A stretch of DNA of 64,000 nucleotides from Paenibacillus xylanexedens (GCF_007676705.1 NZ_VEBF01000002.1:558001-622000); one strand, 5' to 3'; positions 43,955-53,615 are shown, counted from the first letter of the stretch. The notes: generated by a model from the sequence alone, not told the origin. A program made the numbers and translations.

Positions 43955-44450
43955 GTTCTTTCCAATCCTCCCAAAGAGAAATCTTCTATATCTGTCTCTC
44001 TATTTTCGGGGTTTTGGTTAAAGATTGCAAGAGTGTCCCCTATTTTTCTTGTGAATTTTACAAGATTTTTTGTGTTTTTTCGATCAAATTTTACAATTAC
44101 CGCTTACAGATTCGATACTCCTTCCATTCCTCCCATAATTAAGGAAATGTTAAAAGAACAGATTTTAATACTCCAGCGAATCGAAATACACAAAAAAATC
44201 CCAAGTTTAAACCCTTGGGATTTTTCGTTTCTTCTCTGAAGGTTTCATGTAATCTTCTTCACCCTTGACCACTGGTTACAAATAATAACATATGGTTTCA
44301 AAGAGGTGTTCCTCACAAACCACTCCGGCTATCCTCTCACCTGTCTTCAATGAATAAGATGCACTTATTATTGAAGGATCAGGCGAAAGAACGCCAGAGT
44401 GTTACAAGTTCATAGGTGTTCAGACGCTTCACAGGCGTCCAAGGATATCA
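43955..44450 (-). other. 496-bp intergenic region with terminator and possible structured RNA
   Basis: Lies between the ABC exporter operon and purT. A strong minus-strand terminator is at 44192-44225 (TCCCAAG...TTGGGA then T8). Upstream of it, 44226-44450 contains stable stems such as GGACGC/GCGTCT near 44430-44445 and TTCAAT...ATTGAA (44348-44376). It could be the 3' UTR of the exporter mRNA, a small RNA, or a leader for purT. I matched no known riboswitch. 43955-44190 is AT-rich and is the likely purT promoter. Confidence 0.45.
44192..44225 (-). terminator. Terminator between the exporter operon and purT
   Basis: AAAAATCCCAAG-N9-TTGGGATTTTT, flanked by A and T runs on both sides, strongest towards the minus strand (TTTTTTTG). 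It lies 225 bp beyond the exporter stop and 238 bp before purT. Confidence 0.9.
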
Positions 44451-46301
44451 TCACAAAAATCTGTATTGAGCCTCTATTAATCCATTATAAACGCCTTGTT
44501 TCTGTATCAGTTGCTCATGGTTACCCTCTTCTTTAATTTCTCCATGGTCCAGGACGATAATGTTATCTGCGTTCCGAATTGTCGATAGACGGTGAGCGAC
44601 CATAAAGGACGTTCTTCCCTGCAACAGCACCTTCAACGCTTCCTGGATTTTAAGCTCTGTTTCGGTGTCGATGCTGGCTGTAGCTTCATCCAGGATCAAT
44701 ATGCGAGGATCGGCAAGAAGCGCACGGGCAAAGGATAACAATTGCCGTTGTCCCATGGATAATACGTTTCCGCGTTCTTCTACTTCAGTATCGTATCCAC
44801 CAGGCAGCTTCATGATGAACTCATGTGCATTGACTGCTTTTGCCGCGTCCTCCACCTCTTCATTCGTTGCATCCAGTCGTCCAAATCGAATATTGTCACG
44901 GATGGTCCCCGAGAAGATGAAGGTATCCTGCAATACAATGCTGATCTGGCTGCGTAAACTCTCTACCGTTACATCCCGCACATCCTGTCCGTCAATGGTG
45001 AGACGTCCACCGGATATATCATAGAAACGGCTGATTAGATTGATGATCGTACTTTTACCTGAGCCCGTATGACCAACAAGTGCAATCGATTGTCCTGCAG
45101 CCGCCGAGAAGCTGATTCCTTTCAGCGCCTGTCTGCCCTTCTCGTATTCGAACACAACATTTTCGAATGCGATATCTCCTTTAATAGAAGGAAGCGGCTT
45201 CGCTCCTGGTTTATCTGCGATACTTGGCTTTTCATCCATGAATTCGAAGATGCGCTCCGATGATGCCATAGCAACCAGCAGCTGATTGTACATCTGTCCC
45301 AGACGGTTGATCGGGTCCCAGAAGTTGCCGACATAGTTGGCAAAAGCGACAAGTAATCCCACGGTCAACTGACCTTCCTGAATCAGGTAAGCACCAAACC
45401 AGAAGAGAATCAATGTACCGAAACCGCCTGTAATCTCAATCAGCGGTCCGAAGCCTTGGTTCATCGCTGATGCTCTATCCCATGACTTTTTGCTGGACAG
45501 GTTCATGTTGTCAAAATACTTCATGTTCTCTTTTTCCTGTGTATAAGCCTGAGTCACTCGAATCCCCTGAATGGATTCATTCAAGTGGGAGTTAATACGA
45601 GAGTTCTTCATTCGCACATCCTGCCAGGCACGACGGATCAGCACCCGCAGTTTGGTCGAGATGATAAACATGATCGGTACCGTAATAATCACGGCAAGAC
45701 CCAGTTTCCAGTTAATCAACAGCAAGATCACAATGATCCCGAGCAGCTGCACGCAGTCGATCATGACGTTAACTGCACCGTTGGTGAACAGATCCTGAAG
45801 GGAGTTAATGTCATTCGTAACACGCACCAGTACGGAACCTGCCGGTCTTTTGTCAAAAAAGTTAAAGGACAGCTTCTGGATATGCTTGAACAGATCCGAG
45901 CGAAGATCGTAGATAACGCGCTGTCCAATAATGTTTGTCAATTTGATCCGGTACGTATTGGCTGCCCATTGAATGAGATACAACACGAATATGGAGCCAG
46001 CTATAAGATAAAGCATGGTCATACTCGGCAACCCCGTTGCCGGTGCGATGGCACGGTCAATCGCCAGACTGATCAGAAAAGGTACGGACAATTTCGTAAT
46101 GGTACCCAAAATCATCATTAGAATAACGAGTGGTAACAGTTGTTTCGCATAAGGTTTCATGTATGCAAACAAACGTCCGAATTCTTTCCAGTTAAACGGC
46201 TTTTCAATAATTTCATCATCCTGATAAACAAATCGTTCATTCAGTTTCTTCTCAGAGGCCACTTTGGCCTCGCGCCTGTCTGCTATCGTTTCGGCACTCA
46301 T
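44451..46301 (-). CDS. Heterodimeric ABC exporter, subunit 2 (fused membrane and ATPase domains)
   Basis: 616-aa half-transporter: a ~45-residue cytosolic lead, six membrane helices (about 50-330), then an ATPase domain. Walker A GHTGSGKST; signature LSMGQRQLLS, where Met replaces a Gly of LSGGQ; Walker B ILILDEATASIDTE with the catalytic Glu present; H-loop AHRLST. Together with subunit 1 it forms an asymmetric exporter of the BmrCD/TM287-288 type, with one active and one degenerate ATP site. Its ATG overlaps the stop of subunit 1 by 4 bp. Related to B. subtilis YfiC/YheH proteins. Confidence 0.94.
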   Translation of the reverse strand: MSAETIADRREAKVASEKKLNERFVYQDDEIIEKPFNWKEFGRLFAYMKPYAKQLLPLVILMMILGTITKLSVPFLISLAIDRAIAPATGLPSMTMLYLIAGSIFVLYLIQWAANTYRIKLTNIIGQRVIYDLRSDLFKHIQKLSFNFFDKRPAGSVLVRVTNDINSLQDLFTNGAVNVMIDCVQLLGIIVILLLINWKLGLAVIITVPIMFIISTKLRVLIRRAWQDVRMKNSRINSHLNESIQGIRVTQAYTQEKENMKYFDNMNLSSKKSWDRASAMNQGFGPLIEITGGFGTLILFWFGAYLIQEGQLTVGLLVAFANYVGNFWDPINRLGQMYNQLLVAMASSERIFEFMDEKPSIADKPGAKPLPSIKGDIAFENVVFEYEKGRQALKGISFSAAAGQSIALVGHTGSGKSTIINLISRFYDISGGRLTIDGQDVRDVTVESLRSQISIVLQDTFIFSGTIRDNIRFGRLDATNEEVEDAAKAVNAHEFIMKLPGGYDTEVEERGNVLSMGQRQLLSFARALLADPRILILDEATASIDTETELKIQEALKVLLQGRTSFMVAHRLSTIRNADNIIVLDHGEIKEEGNHEQLIQKQGVYNGLIEAQYRFL

Positions 46302-48070
46302 GAATTCACCTGCTCCCCAGCCTCCCGCTTACCGCGGGCAATATAATCTGCATATTGAATTTTATAAACATCCTGATATGGTCCAGGCACCTCAATGAGT
46401 TCGGTATGTTTGCCACGTTGTACCACGCGACCTTCATCAAGCACCAGAATCTCATCTGCATGTCGTAGTGAAGATATCCGGTGTGCAATAATAAATGTAG
46501 TTCTGCCGCGCATGACTTCCTGGAAACCGGACTGAATCTCGTGTTCCGTCTCCATGTCCACGGCGCTGGTTGCATCATCAAGTACCAGAATTTTTGGGTT
46601 TTTCAGCAAAGCTCTTGCGATCGCAATCCGCTGTTTCTGTCCTCCCGATAATCCCATACCACGTTCACCAACCACCGTGTCATATCCGTCCGGGAACTCC
46701 ATAATGAATTCATGTGCCTTGGCCAGCTTGGCTGCACGGATAATTTCATCCATAGTAACGTTCTTAAGTCCGTATGATATGTTATTGCGAATGCTGGATG
46801 AGAACAGGAATGTTTCCTGGAAAACAGAAGCGATCTGACTCCGCAAACTACGGATACCTATATCTTTGATGTTTTTTCCATCGAGCTTGATCGTTCCCGA
46901 GTTCACGTTGTATGCACGCATCAGGAGCTGAATGATGGTCGATTTACCTGACCCTGTTCCCCCGAGGAAACCGATTACAGAACCGGGTGCAGCATCAAAA
47001 TTAATATCGGTTACCGCTGGCATTTTATTGCCGTAGGCAAAGGTAACGGATTCAAACGTTACATGGCCGTTCACCTGATCTGCCTCCACAATGACCGGAT
47101 CTTGCGTTTCTTCCACATCCACTGGCGTATTGAGCAGTTCGAGCACCCGTTCACCTGAAGCTTTGGATTGCGTATAGTTGTTGATATGGAACCCAAGGTT
47201 CCACATTGGACCGATTATGTACCAGATCAAACTGAAAAAGGCAACGAGTTCACCGAGTGTCAGCGTCTTCTGTATAACCATTCTTCCACCGATTATCAGC
47301 AACAGAACGATACTCACCGAAGCAAGGATCTCCATGATTGGAAAATAGCGACTCCACAATGTTGCGGCATGAATCTGATTCGTCTTGTAACGCTCATTGC
47401 GTGTGGAGAATTTCTCCACTTCATAAGGCTCACGTGCAAAGGATTTTACCGTACGTACTCCAGTGATATTCTCCTGTACTGCTGTCGTCAGTGAACTGAG
47501 CGCCAGCCGCATCTCCTGAAATGCAGGGTGAATTTTGGATTCGAATCTCAGCGCAACGAAGGCAAGTAATGGGATGCATATGAGCGTGAACAGTGTAAGC
47601 TGCCAACTCATGGTCATCATCATGATTGCGCCGAATACGACCATCAAAACCATGTTGAGTATCTGGGCGAAACCAAATCCGATAAAGTTACGGATGGCTT
47701 CCAAATCTCCCGTGAGGCGGGACATCAGATCACCTGTCTTGGCCGTATCATAATAACGGAAGGATAAAAATTGAAGCTTTTCGTAACATGCGTTACGAAG
47801 TCTGTACGCTAGGAAGTTACCCAAGCGTCCTCCAAAAAAGCCATGTAAAAACTGCATTCCCGCTTTCAAAATAACTACTCCTAACACAGTCAAGGCAATT
47901 ATGGGAACGTCTTCAAAAGTGCGCGGAACAATAATATCATCAATCAGTATCCTCAGCATGTACGGATACACCAACCCAAGCGCGGTCGCTAAGGCGAGGA
48001 ACAAGATTGATACAAATAAATACGTTCGCTTTTCCCAAAAAAAGGTTTGCAGTTGCCTAAGAACATCCAT
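46298..48070 (-). CDS. Heterodimeric ABC exporter, subunit 1 (fused membrane and ATPase domains)
   Basis: 590-aa half-transporter with six membrane helices (about 15-310) and an ATPase domain. Walker A GGTGSGKST, signature LSGGQKQR, Walker B ILVLDDATSAVDME with Asp in place of the catalytic Glu; H-loop AHRISS. This change and the altered signature of the partner fall in the same composite site, as in BmrCD-like exporters. The start is taken at MDVLRQLQ (48070), 6 bp after AGGAGG; the frame is open to 48163 without a good site. Multidrug or lipid export is likely. Confidence 0.94.
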   Translation of the reverse strand: MDVLRQLQTFFWEKRTYLFVSILFLALATALGLVYPYMLRILIDDIIVPRTFEDVPIIALTVLGVVILKAGMQFLHGFFGGRLGNFLAYRLRNACYEKLQFLSFRYYDTAKTGDLMSRLTGDLEAIRNFIGFGFAQILNMVLMVVFGAIMMMTMSWQLTLFTLICIPLLAFVALRFESKIHPAFQEMRLALSSLTTAVQENITGVRTVKSFAREPYEVEKFSTRNERYKTNQIHAATLWSRYFPIMEILASVSIVLLLIIGGRMVIQKTLTLGELVAFFSLIWYIIGPMWNLGFHINNYTQSKASGERVLELLNTPVDVEETQDPVIVEADQVNGHVTFESVTFAYGNKMPAVTDINFDAAPGSVIGFLGGTGSGKSTIIQLLMRAYNVNSGTIKLDGKNIKDIGIRSLRSQIASVFQETFLFSSSIRNNISYGLKNVTMDEIIRAAKLAKAHEFIMEFPDGYDTVVGERGMGLSGGQKQRIAIARALLKNPKILVLDDATSAVDMETEHEIQSGFQEVMRGRTTFIIAHRISSLRHADEILVLDEGRVVQRGKHTELIEVPGPYQDVYKIQYADYIARGKREAGEQVNS

Positions 48071-48262
48071 GTTTCTCCTCCTCTTATGTCGTTCAAAAAT
48101 ACTATGAACATTTATGAAGTTTATCACCGTACCCCATTCGCGGCAAAGCGAATAACAGACCATATTCTGCCTGCTTTCAGCTTATTGACGCATTAACGAA
48201 GGTAAATGCCCACCTTTCAATCAAATGTTTGAATATTCTCTTTATTTCAGGTTGTTCGTACC

Positions 48263-48304
48263 AAAAAAAGGCTCCCTGTATGCCTTTTCGGCAGGAGCCT
48301 TTTT
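48263..48304 (-). terminator. Terminator of the dynamin gene
   Basis: AAAAAAGGCTCC ... GGAGCCTTTTT with T-runs in both directions. It lies 90 bp past the dynamin stop. The remaining 48071-48262 is the exporter promoter region, with a small ATTCGC/GCGAAT hairpin. Confidence 0.9.
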
Positions 48305-48394
48305 GAGTTGGTTTACGCAACATTTTCAATGTGTTGCTGTATCCATCATTTTGTTTTACAAAGACTTCCAGTGAATACGCACTAAGCTGCGATT

Positions 48395-51300
48395 TTAACT
48401 GCGTTCAATCTGTTCCAGTTGCACAGACAAGCTCGACCATTGCTCGGCCGGAATTCCGCTCTCCAGCGTATCTTGAATTCCGCTCACTGCCTCGTCCAGA
48501 CGTTCTTCCAACTGACGGGATTGGTGCTGCAAGGATTGACGAAGCTGGTTGTCATAAAACTGAATCAGCTTGTCTTGCGCAGCAGGAAGAACTTCAATGA
48601 TCATCTGTTTGAGGACAGGATCAAGTGCCTCTTGTAACCGCTGACGTCCATCCCCTTCGAAGAACTGCTTCGGATTACGGAAATAATTCAAATAGTTCTT
48701 CCAACCCGACGGTTCTTCCAAACGGACTTCTTCGAGCACAGGTGTACTCCAACGTTCGTTCAGTGGCAAAGATACATCCATGCCCCCAGATAACTGTCTC
48801 ACCTCGTCTATACATTCCGTAACTTGCTTCATCAGCCAGGTCTGACCTGCCTGTTCGAGTCTGAGGGTTGTGGCAAGCAGTTCCTGCTCCAGTTCAATCG
48901 CAATCATCCGTAACAGTTCACGTCCACAGGCTGCAAAAGCCGTCTTCAAATTGCCCCGATCCTCCCGAAGTACGGATGGATGGAATGCCTCTGCCATGAA
49001 TAGACCAAGGCGATAGGCGAGTCGCTGCCGCACATGGAAGAGCAATTCTGCTGTTTCCTGTGACAATTTTTCCTTCATGGATCGCTCTGCAAGCCGTTGT
49101 ATGCGCTGGCGTGACTGTCCCTGAATGGACCCTAGTTCATCTCGCCGCTGCTGCAATACTTCTTCGCCCTGAGCCGCATCCTCTGCACGCTTCTTCAGCC
49201 GCTGAATGACACGTGCCATCTCTTCGGAAGCACCACCGACGGCCAGATCGGCTAATTCTTTACCAGCAAATTGATTGAACTCTTCCTCAAACCGGATAAA
49301 ACCGGATTGCTCAAGCAGCTTCGAATCCCCGGCCATCTTGCCTTCCATCGCCAGTATACTGGATACCGGGAAGAGTCGTGGTGCCCGAATTCCATTACTG
49401 CGCAGTTGGGTGCTCACATGATCGAGAACCTGTTCCAATTCTTCCTCGGAGGATGACAGGTCACTGGCATTCACGACAAAGAACATTTGATCCATGGCGG
49501 AACTGTCTTTGACACGTCCCAGCTGGTTCAGAAACTGGCGATCTCCTTGTGAGAAAGCATGATTGTAATACGTTACGAAAATGAGTGCATCCGCATTCTT
49601 CATATAATTGAAGGTCACGCCCGTATGACGAGCATTCACGGAGTCTGCGCCTGGCGTGTCCACCAACACAATTCCTTGTTCAGTTACATCGCAACTGTAA
49701 TACAGATCGATACTATCTACAAAACAGGACTTCTTCTCGTTTGCGACAAAGTTACGGTAACCCTCCAGATCCACCAACACATCCTGACCTAACTGGTCCG
49801 CTGTCTCTTCCCAGCCGGATGCTGCTGCCTGCAAAAAGCTGTAATGCGGGCGCCCCGCGGGATGAACATCCTGTGGCGACAGGGAACGCACTCGCTTCTG
49901 CCATTCGGTTCCAGGCTCACCCAGTCCGAGCAACCGGAAGGAATAGCCAAGATCTTCCTGGAAGGCGTCCCGGGTCTTCATGCGGACCCGGGCTGTTCCA
50001 TGCTCCGCGCCCCCGGCAGGAGCCATGATCCGGTTAATCGCCGCTGTCGTTGGATGCGGCGAGACGGGTAGTACAGCTTCGCCCAGCAACGCGTTGGCGA
50101 AGGAGGATTTGCCGGCGCTGAATGCTCCGAACAGCGCCAGAGTGAACGTGCCGCCCGCAAGCGAAGCCGCGCGTGCACGCAGATCCCGTACCGCCGACCC
50201 CATGGCGGGGTACGGCTCCACCAGCGCAGCAGCGGCTTCGAGCCGTGCCGCTGCTGCGTCCAGGCGTCGGCGGCGTTCAGCGCCAGCCGCCGACGATGGC
50301 CCAGGCACTCCCGCTGCAGCTGTGCGCTGCTGCGGCGGTGCCTCTTGCGTCAGTGGCTGCGCAGCCACTGACGCTGATGTGCCCGCATGCGGACCGGGTG
50401 CTTCACCCGGTCCAGGCACCGCGGGCACGTGCGGGCCCTTCACCTCCGGCAATAGCCCGGAGGGGAGGGGGCCCGCATCAGGCAGCAGGCTGCGCAGCCC
50501 TGCTGCCTCTGCGGCGGCGCTGCGCTGGAGCGCCGTGTAGCGCGCCGCCGCCGCGGATTGCGCCAGCAGCGCTGCGCGGCTGGCGTCCAGCGCCTGGAGC
50601 GCCGCTTCGCCTTGCGCAGCCAGCACCTCCAGCATGCGGTCGGCCAGCATCATGGCCGACCTGCGATAGCGGGCCTCGATCTCGCCCCGCAGATCTTTGC
50701 TGAATTGAATCACATACTCTGGAGAGACTTCTGCACTGGCACTGCGTTTCATCTCCAATAGTGCTTCATCTACAGAAGGCAGCTCCGTATTGAGCGCCTG
50801 CTCCCACTCCGTTCCCCATAACTGATGGGATTCACCCAACTGCCTAAGCATCGTACGAATATGTACTTCCACTTGTCCGGAAGCCTGATCCTGTAATAGC
50901 CGGACCAGCTCAGAAGCACGGCGTTGTTTCTCCTGCTCAGTTTTACCGCCTGAGAACAATAAGCCTACCCTGAAGCCCGGTTTACGGCTCTCCAAATAGG
51001 CAGCAGCCGACGTACGAATATCCGCAGGAGTCAGATTCGCGTTCGCAAGAAGGGGTTCCAGCTCTGCCCTGAACTTCTCACGCACTCGCGAAGGCCCGGT
51101 ACGAATATCTGCTGCTTGTTGATCGAGAAGCTCCAGTTCTCGTTCCAAGCGTTCAATCCCTTCCTTGCCACCGATCTCATCCAGGAGGGAATTCTCTTCA
51201 TCCTCGCGTTTCTCCGCTTGTCTCGTCAGGTGTTGCTCCGTTACATGATTGGCCGAACTTGCCAAACTGTGCTTAATTAAAGCTTCCTTCTCTTGCATCA

Positions 51301-52081
51301 TGTGTCCAATGAGTTCCGGAAGCACATCCCACTGGTTGTAGCGATGCTCCTTGTCGCGGAGGGAAGTAAACAACAGTCCGTCATATCTGACTTCCCAGGC
51401 CGCAAATATAGCTTCCACACCTTCGGTATATTGGTCAAAAGAAAGCTCCCGCTCCCGATGCTTGTCGATCTGGTTCACGATCAGAAACAGCGGTTTGCCC
51501 CAATCTGACAGACTCTTGGCAAATGAAAGGTTTGTCTCGGACTGAACATGATTATAGTCCATGACATAGAACACCACATCAGCCAGATGGAGCGCGGAAT
51601 GAGTCGCGAGACTGTGCCCCCGATCTGTTGAATCCACACCTGGTGTATCCAGCAGAACAGCATCATCTTTCAGCAGCGGGATATCATCCCATACCTCAAT
51701 CGAGCTATAAGCTCCACCATTTTTGCAATACGCCTCCAATTCCTCTGGAGAAACTTCAAGTGTCCCTGCTCCATTGTCAGCGCTTACGTTTGGTGATGTA
51801 TAAATGAGCGCTCTCGGTTTACCATTACGTATGGATACCACATTCGCACTTGTTGGCACGGGGCTTGAAGGCAGCACCCGCTTACCGCATAAACTGTTGA
51901 TTAGACTCGATTTGCCTGCAGAGAAGTGACCACAGAACGCAATCGTCAGATGTTTCATTTCCGCCTTGCTGATTAAATCCGTTAAAGCCTTTACAGCCGT
52001 ATGGTCCCCTGTCTGCTCCATCGCTTCACGCAGCGGAAGCAGAGGTTTGGCCATTTCTTTTGGGTAATCTGTTCTGGACAT
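48395..52081 (-). CDS. Tandem-GTPase bacterial dynamin (DynA/YpbR-like)
   Basis: 1228-aa fusion of two dynamin-like modules, as in B. subtilis DynA, which tethers and fuses membranes under stress. Module 1: G1 GHFSAGKSSLINSL, G3 DTPGVDSTD, G4 NQID. Module 2: G1 GAFSAGKSSFANALL, G3 DTPGADSVN, G4-like NASD. Each is followed by helical stalk regions. The start is set at MSRTDYPKEM (52081), preceded by GGGGGAAGG; the frame runs open to 52198. The linker between modules (about residues 460-660) is a GC-rich Ala/Pro/Gly stretch very unlike the rest of the gene. It has its own promoter region (52082-52334). Confidence 0.93.
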   Translation of the reverse strand: MSRTDYPKEMAKPLLPLREAMEQTGDHTAVKALTDLISKAEMKHLTIAFCGHFSAGKSSLINSLCGKRVLPSSPVPTSANVVSIRNGKPRALIYTSPNVSADNGAGTLEVSPEELEAYCKNGGAYSSIEVWDDIPLLKDDAVLLDTPGVDSTDRGHSLATHSALHLADVVFYVMDYNHVQSETNLSFAKSLSDWGKPLFLIVNQIDKHRERELSFDQYTEGVEAIFAAWEVRYDGLLFTSLRDKEHRYNQWDVLPELIGHMMQEKEALIKHSLASSANHVTEQHLTRQAEKREDEENSLLDEIGGKEGIERLERELELLDQQAADIRTGPSRVREKFRAELEPLLANANLTPADIRTSAAAYLESRKPGFRVGLLFSGGKTEQEKQRRASELVRLLQDQASGQVEVHIRTMLRQLGESHQLWGTEWEQALNTELPSVDEALLEMKRSASAEVSPEYVIQFSKDLRGEIEARYRRSAMMLADRMLEVLAAQGEAALQALDASRAALLAQSAAAARYTALQRSAAAEAAGLRSLLPDAGPLPSGLLPEVKGPHVPAVPGPGEAPGPHAGTSASVAAQPLTQEAPPQQRTAAAGVPGPSSAAGAERRRRLDAAAARLEAAAALVEPYPAMGSAVRDLRARAASLAGGTFTLALFGAFSAGKSSFANALLGEAVLPVSPHPTTAAINRIMAPAGGAEHGTARVRMKTRDAFQEDLGYSFRLLGLGEPGTEWQKRVRSLSPQDVHPAGRPHYSFLQAAASGWEETADQLGQDVLVDLEGYRNFVANEKKSCFVDSIDLYYSCDVTEQGIVLVDTPGADSVNARHTGVTFNYMKNADALIFVTYYNHAFSQGDRQFLNQLGRVKDSSAMDQMFFVVNASDLSSSEEELEQVLDHVSTQLRSNGIRAPRLFPVSSILAMEGKMAGDSKLLEQSGFIRFEEEFNQFAGKELADLAVGGASEEMARVIQRLKKRAEDAAQGEEVLQQRRDELGSIQGQSRQRIQRLAERSMKEKLSQETAELLFHVRQRLAYRLGLFMAEAFHPSVLREDRGNLKTAFAACGRELLRMIAIELEQELLATTLRLEQAGQTWLMKQVTECIDEVRQLSGGMDVSLPLNERWSTPVLEEVRLEEPSGWKNYLNYFRNPKQFFEGDGRQRLQEALDPVLKQMIIEVLPAAQDKLIQFYDNQLRQSLQHQSRQLEERLDEAVSGIQDTLESGIPAEQWSSLSVQLEQIERS

Positions 52082-52334
52082 GACTGGCCTTCCCCCTGGC
52101 TCCTCTAATTTGACATCCGTTTCGACGTCTATCTCTTTTACAACATTTATTTTAACATTATCAAGTTTGAATTTGAACGGTTGGAATTGAATATACATGA
52201 CACTACCCAGTAAATATAAGAAAAGCTTCCGATCGAAGCACTATCGATAATGAATCATTCGTGGTTTAGCGGGTGCTTTTCTTGCGATCAACGAATCTTT
52301 CAGCTCCACTTAAAGCGTATAGATTCTAAAATCT

Positions 52335-52367
52335 AAAAAAAATAAAACCGAAACAAGTCGGTTTTAT
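52335..52367 (-). terminator. Terminator of the nth operon
   Basis: Perfect 10-bp stem ATAAAACCGA-AACAAG-TCGGTTTTAT, followed on the minus strand by TTTTTTT. It lies after the small-protein gene, so the dynamin gene is transcribed separately. 52368-52490 holds nothing recognised. Confidence 0.88.
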
Positions 52368-52490
52368 CTGTATTACGTTCTATATTCAGCAATCAGTCAA
52401 ATGTCTGTTGCATTGAATGCCAACGTAATCACCTCAACCAAGATGATTAACATGGCATTAACGCAACAAGACCACTGGAGTAATCACTTC

Positions 52491-52763
52491 TTAGGAAACT
52501 GCGTTCTCCATGGAAGGCAGCAAGATTTCAAATACTTGTCCATGTTGCAGAATTGTGATGTCTCTGCCTTTGTCTCTCATGACAACAACTTCTGGTTTAA
52601 CGGACATACGCTCCAGATAATGCTCAGGCACGTCGCCAGAATGGCTTACTGTGATGCCTTCTACTTCTTTTTCTTCATTCTCAGCCATTTCCTGTTCAAC
52701 GATTTGTTCGAAAATATCGGAGAAGGCCTCAAAATTGTCAGTGTACACGGAAATGCATTTCAT
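52491..52763 (-). CDS. Small conserved acidic protein of unknown function
   Basis: 90-aa soluble, acidic protein. I do not recognise a named domain. It begins MKCISVYTDNFEAFSDIF, has a Glu-rich helical part (VEQEMAENEEKEVEG) and ends with a hydrophobic strand region (ITILQHGQVFEILLP). AAGGATG precedes the start. It lies 23 bp after nth on the same strand, before a terminator. Codon use and a proper ribosome site support a real gene; function cannot be inferred. Confidence 0.75.
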   Translation of the reverse strand: MKCISVYTDNFEAFSDIFEQIVEQEMAENEEKEVEGITVSHSGDVPEHYLERMSVKPEVVVMRDKGRDITILQHGQVFEILLPSMENAVS

Positions 52764-52786
52764 GATTATTCATCCTTTTCTGCTCA

Positions 52787-53482
52787 TTAATTTATTTTTC
52801 GTTTTCGGGTGGTGACACGTTCCTTATCTTTCCTGATTTGGGACGTTTTCATACGTTTTTTCCCTTCCCTGCATATGTCCAGCAATGGACAGATATGACA
52901 CGCAGGGTTCTGTGCCTTGCAATGGTAGCGTCCAAAAAATATAAACCGGTGGTGAGTTAAAGTCCACTCATCCCGGGGTACGCGCTTCATTAGTTTCTTC
53001 TCGACTTCAAGTACGGAGTCATCCCAACCTGCAAGGGCCAGCCGCTTGGATACTCGTTCAACATGAGTATCTACCGCAATTGCCGGTACTCCAAATGCGT
53101 TGGAAACAACTACATTCGCGGTTTTCCGCCCGACACCTGGTAGCGTCACAAGCTGATCATGTTCCTGCGGTACATCGCCGCCATACTGCTCTATTAAAAT
53201 TCGGCACATGTTCTGAATATGCTTGGCCTTGTTCCGATACAAACCAATTCGCCGAATATCCTGTTCCAGCTCTTCGAGAGGAACCGCCAGATAATCTGCT
53301 GGGCTTCTGTATTTTTGGAACAAATCTGCAGTTACCTTGTTCACCGTTTCATCGGTGCACTGGGCAGACAAAAGGACAGCTACCGTCAATTCAAATGCAT
53401 TGCTGTGATTTAATTCGCAATGTGCATCAGGAAACATTGCTTCCATAGTTTCGAGTATATGTCTAACAGTCGCTGCATTCAT
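52787..53482 (-). CDS. nth: Endonuclease III (DNA glycosylase/AP lyase)
   Basis: 231-aa base-excision repair enzyme that removes oxidised pyrimidines. The helix-hairpin-helix LPGVGRKTANVV carries catalytic Lys120, and Asp138 follows in VDTHVERV; both are at the classical Nth positions. The 4Fe-4S cluster ligands are seen as C-x6-C-x2-C-x5-C (CKAQNPACHICPLLDIC). A basic tail of about 25 residues extends the C-terminus. GGGAGG lies 9 bp upstream of the ATG. Confidence 0.97.
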   Translation of the reverse strand: MNAATVRHILETMEAMFPDAHCELNHSNAFELTVAVLLSAQCTDETVNKVTADLFQKYRSPADYLAVPLEELEQDIRRIGLYRNKAKHIQNMCRILIEQYGGDVPQEHDQLVTLPGVGRKTANVVVSNAFGVPAIAVDTHVERVSKRLALAGWDDSVLEVEKKLMKRVPRDEWTLTHHRFIFFGRYHCKAQNPACHICPLLDICREGKKRMKTSQIRKDKERVTTRKRKIN

Positions 53483-53572
53483 GAAGAGCTACCTCCCACA
53501 AAATGACTCCATTCTGCGGAGCCTTACTTCGAAGCTTCATCCAAGTGCTTTGCGGGGACCCCAAAAAGCTTG

Positions 53573-53615
53573 CAAAAAAAACGTCTTGATGCGGGAAAGA
53601 TCCCGTATCAAGACG
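53573..53615 (-). terminator. Terminator of the SLH protein gene
   Basis: CGTCTTGATACGGG-ATCTTT-CCCGCATCAAGACG stem with one mismatch, followed on the minus strand by TTTTTTTT. It lies 31 bp past the SLH gene stop. Confidence 0.92.

Noticed and set aside
44000..44120. PurR box upstream of purT
   Set aside because: Only weak matches to CCGAAC-type half-sites; no convincing pair at proper spacing.
48071..48163. 31-codon N-terminal extension of ABC exporter subunit 1
   Set aside because: The internal ATG at 48070 has AGGAGG at ideal spacing; the extension has no good site and is not helix-like.
49980..50703. Two long plus-strand reading frames (186 and 176 codons) rich in Ala, Pro and Arg
   Set aside because: They are antisense to the GC-rich linker of the dynamin gene; stop codons are rare there because of composition. 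No ribosome site or family signal.
52082..52198. 39-codon N-terminal extension of the dynamin
   Set aside because: Possible, but the better ribosome site (GGGGGAAGG) is at the ATG 52081, and the extension shows no dynamin features.
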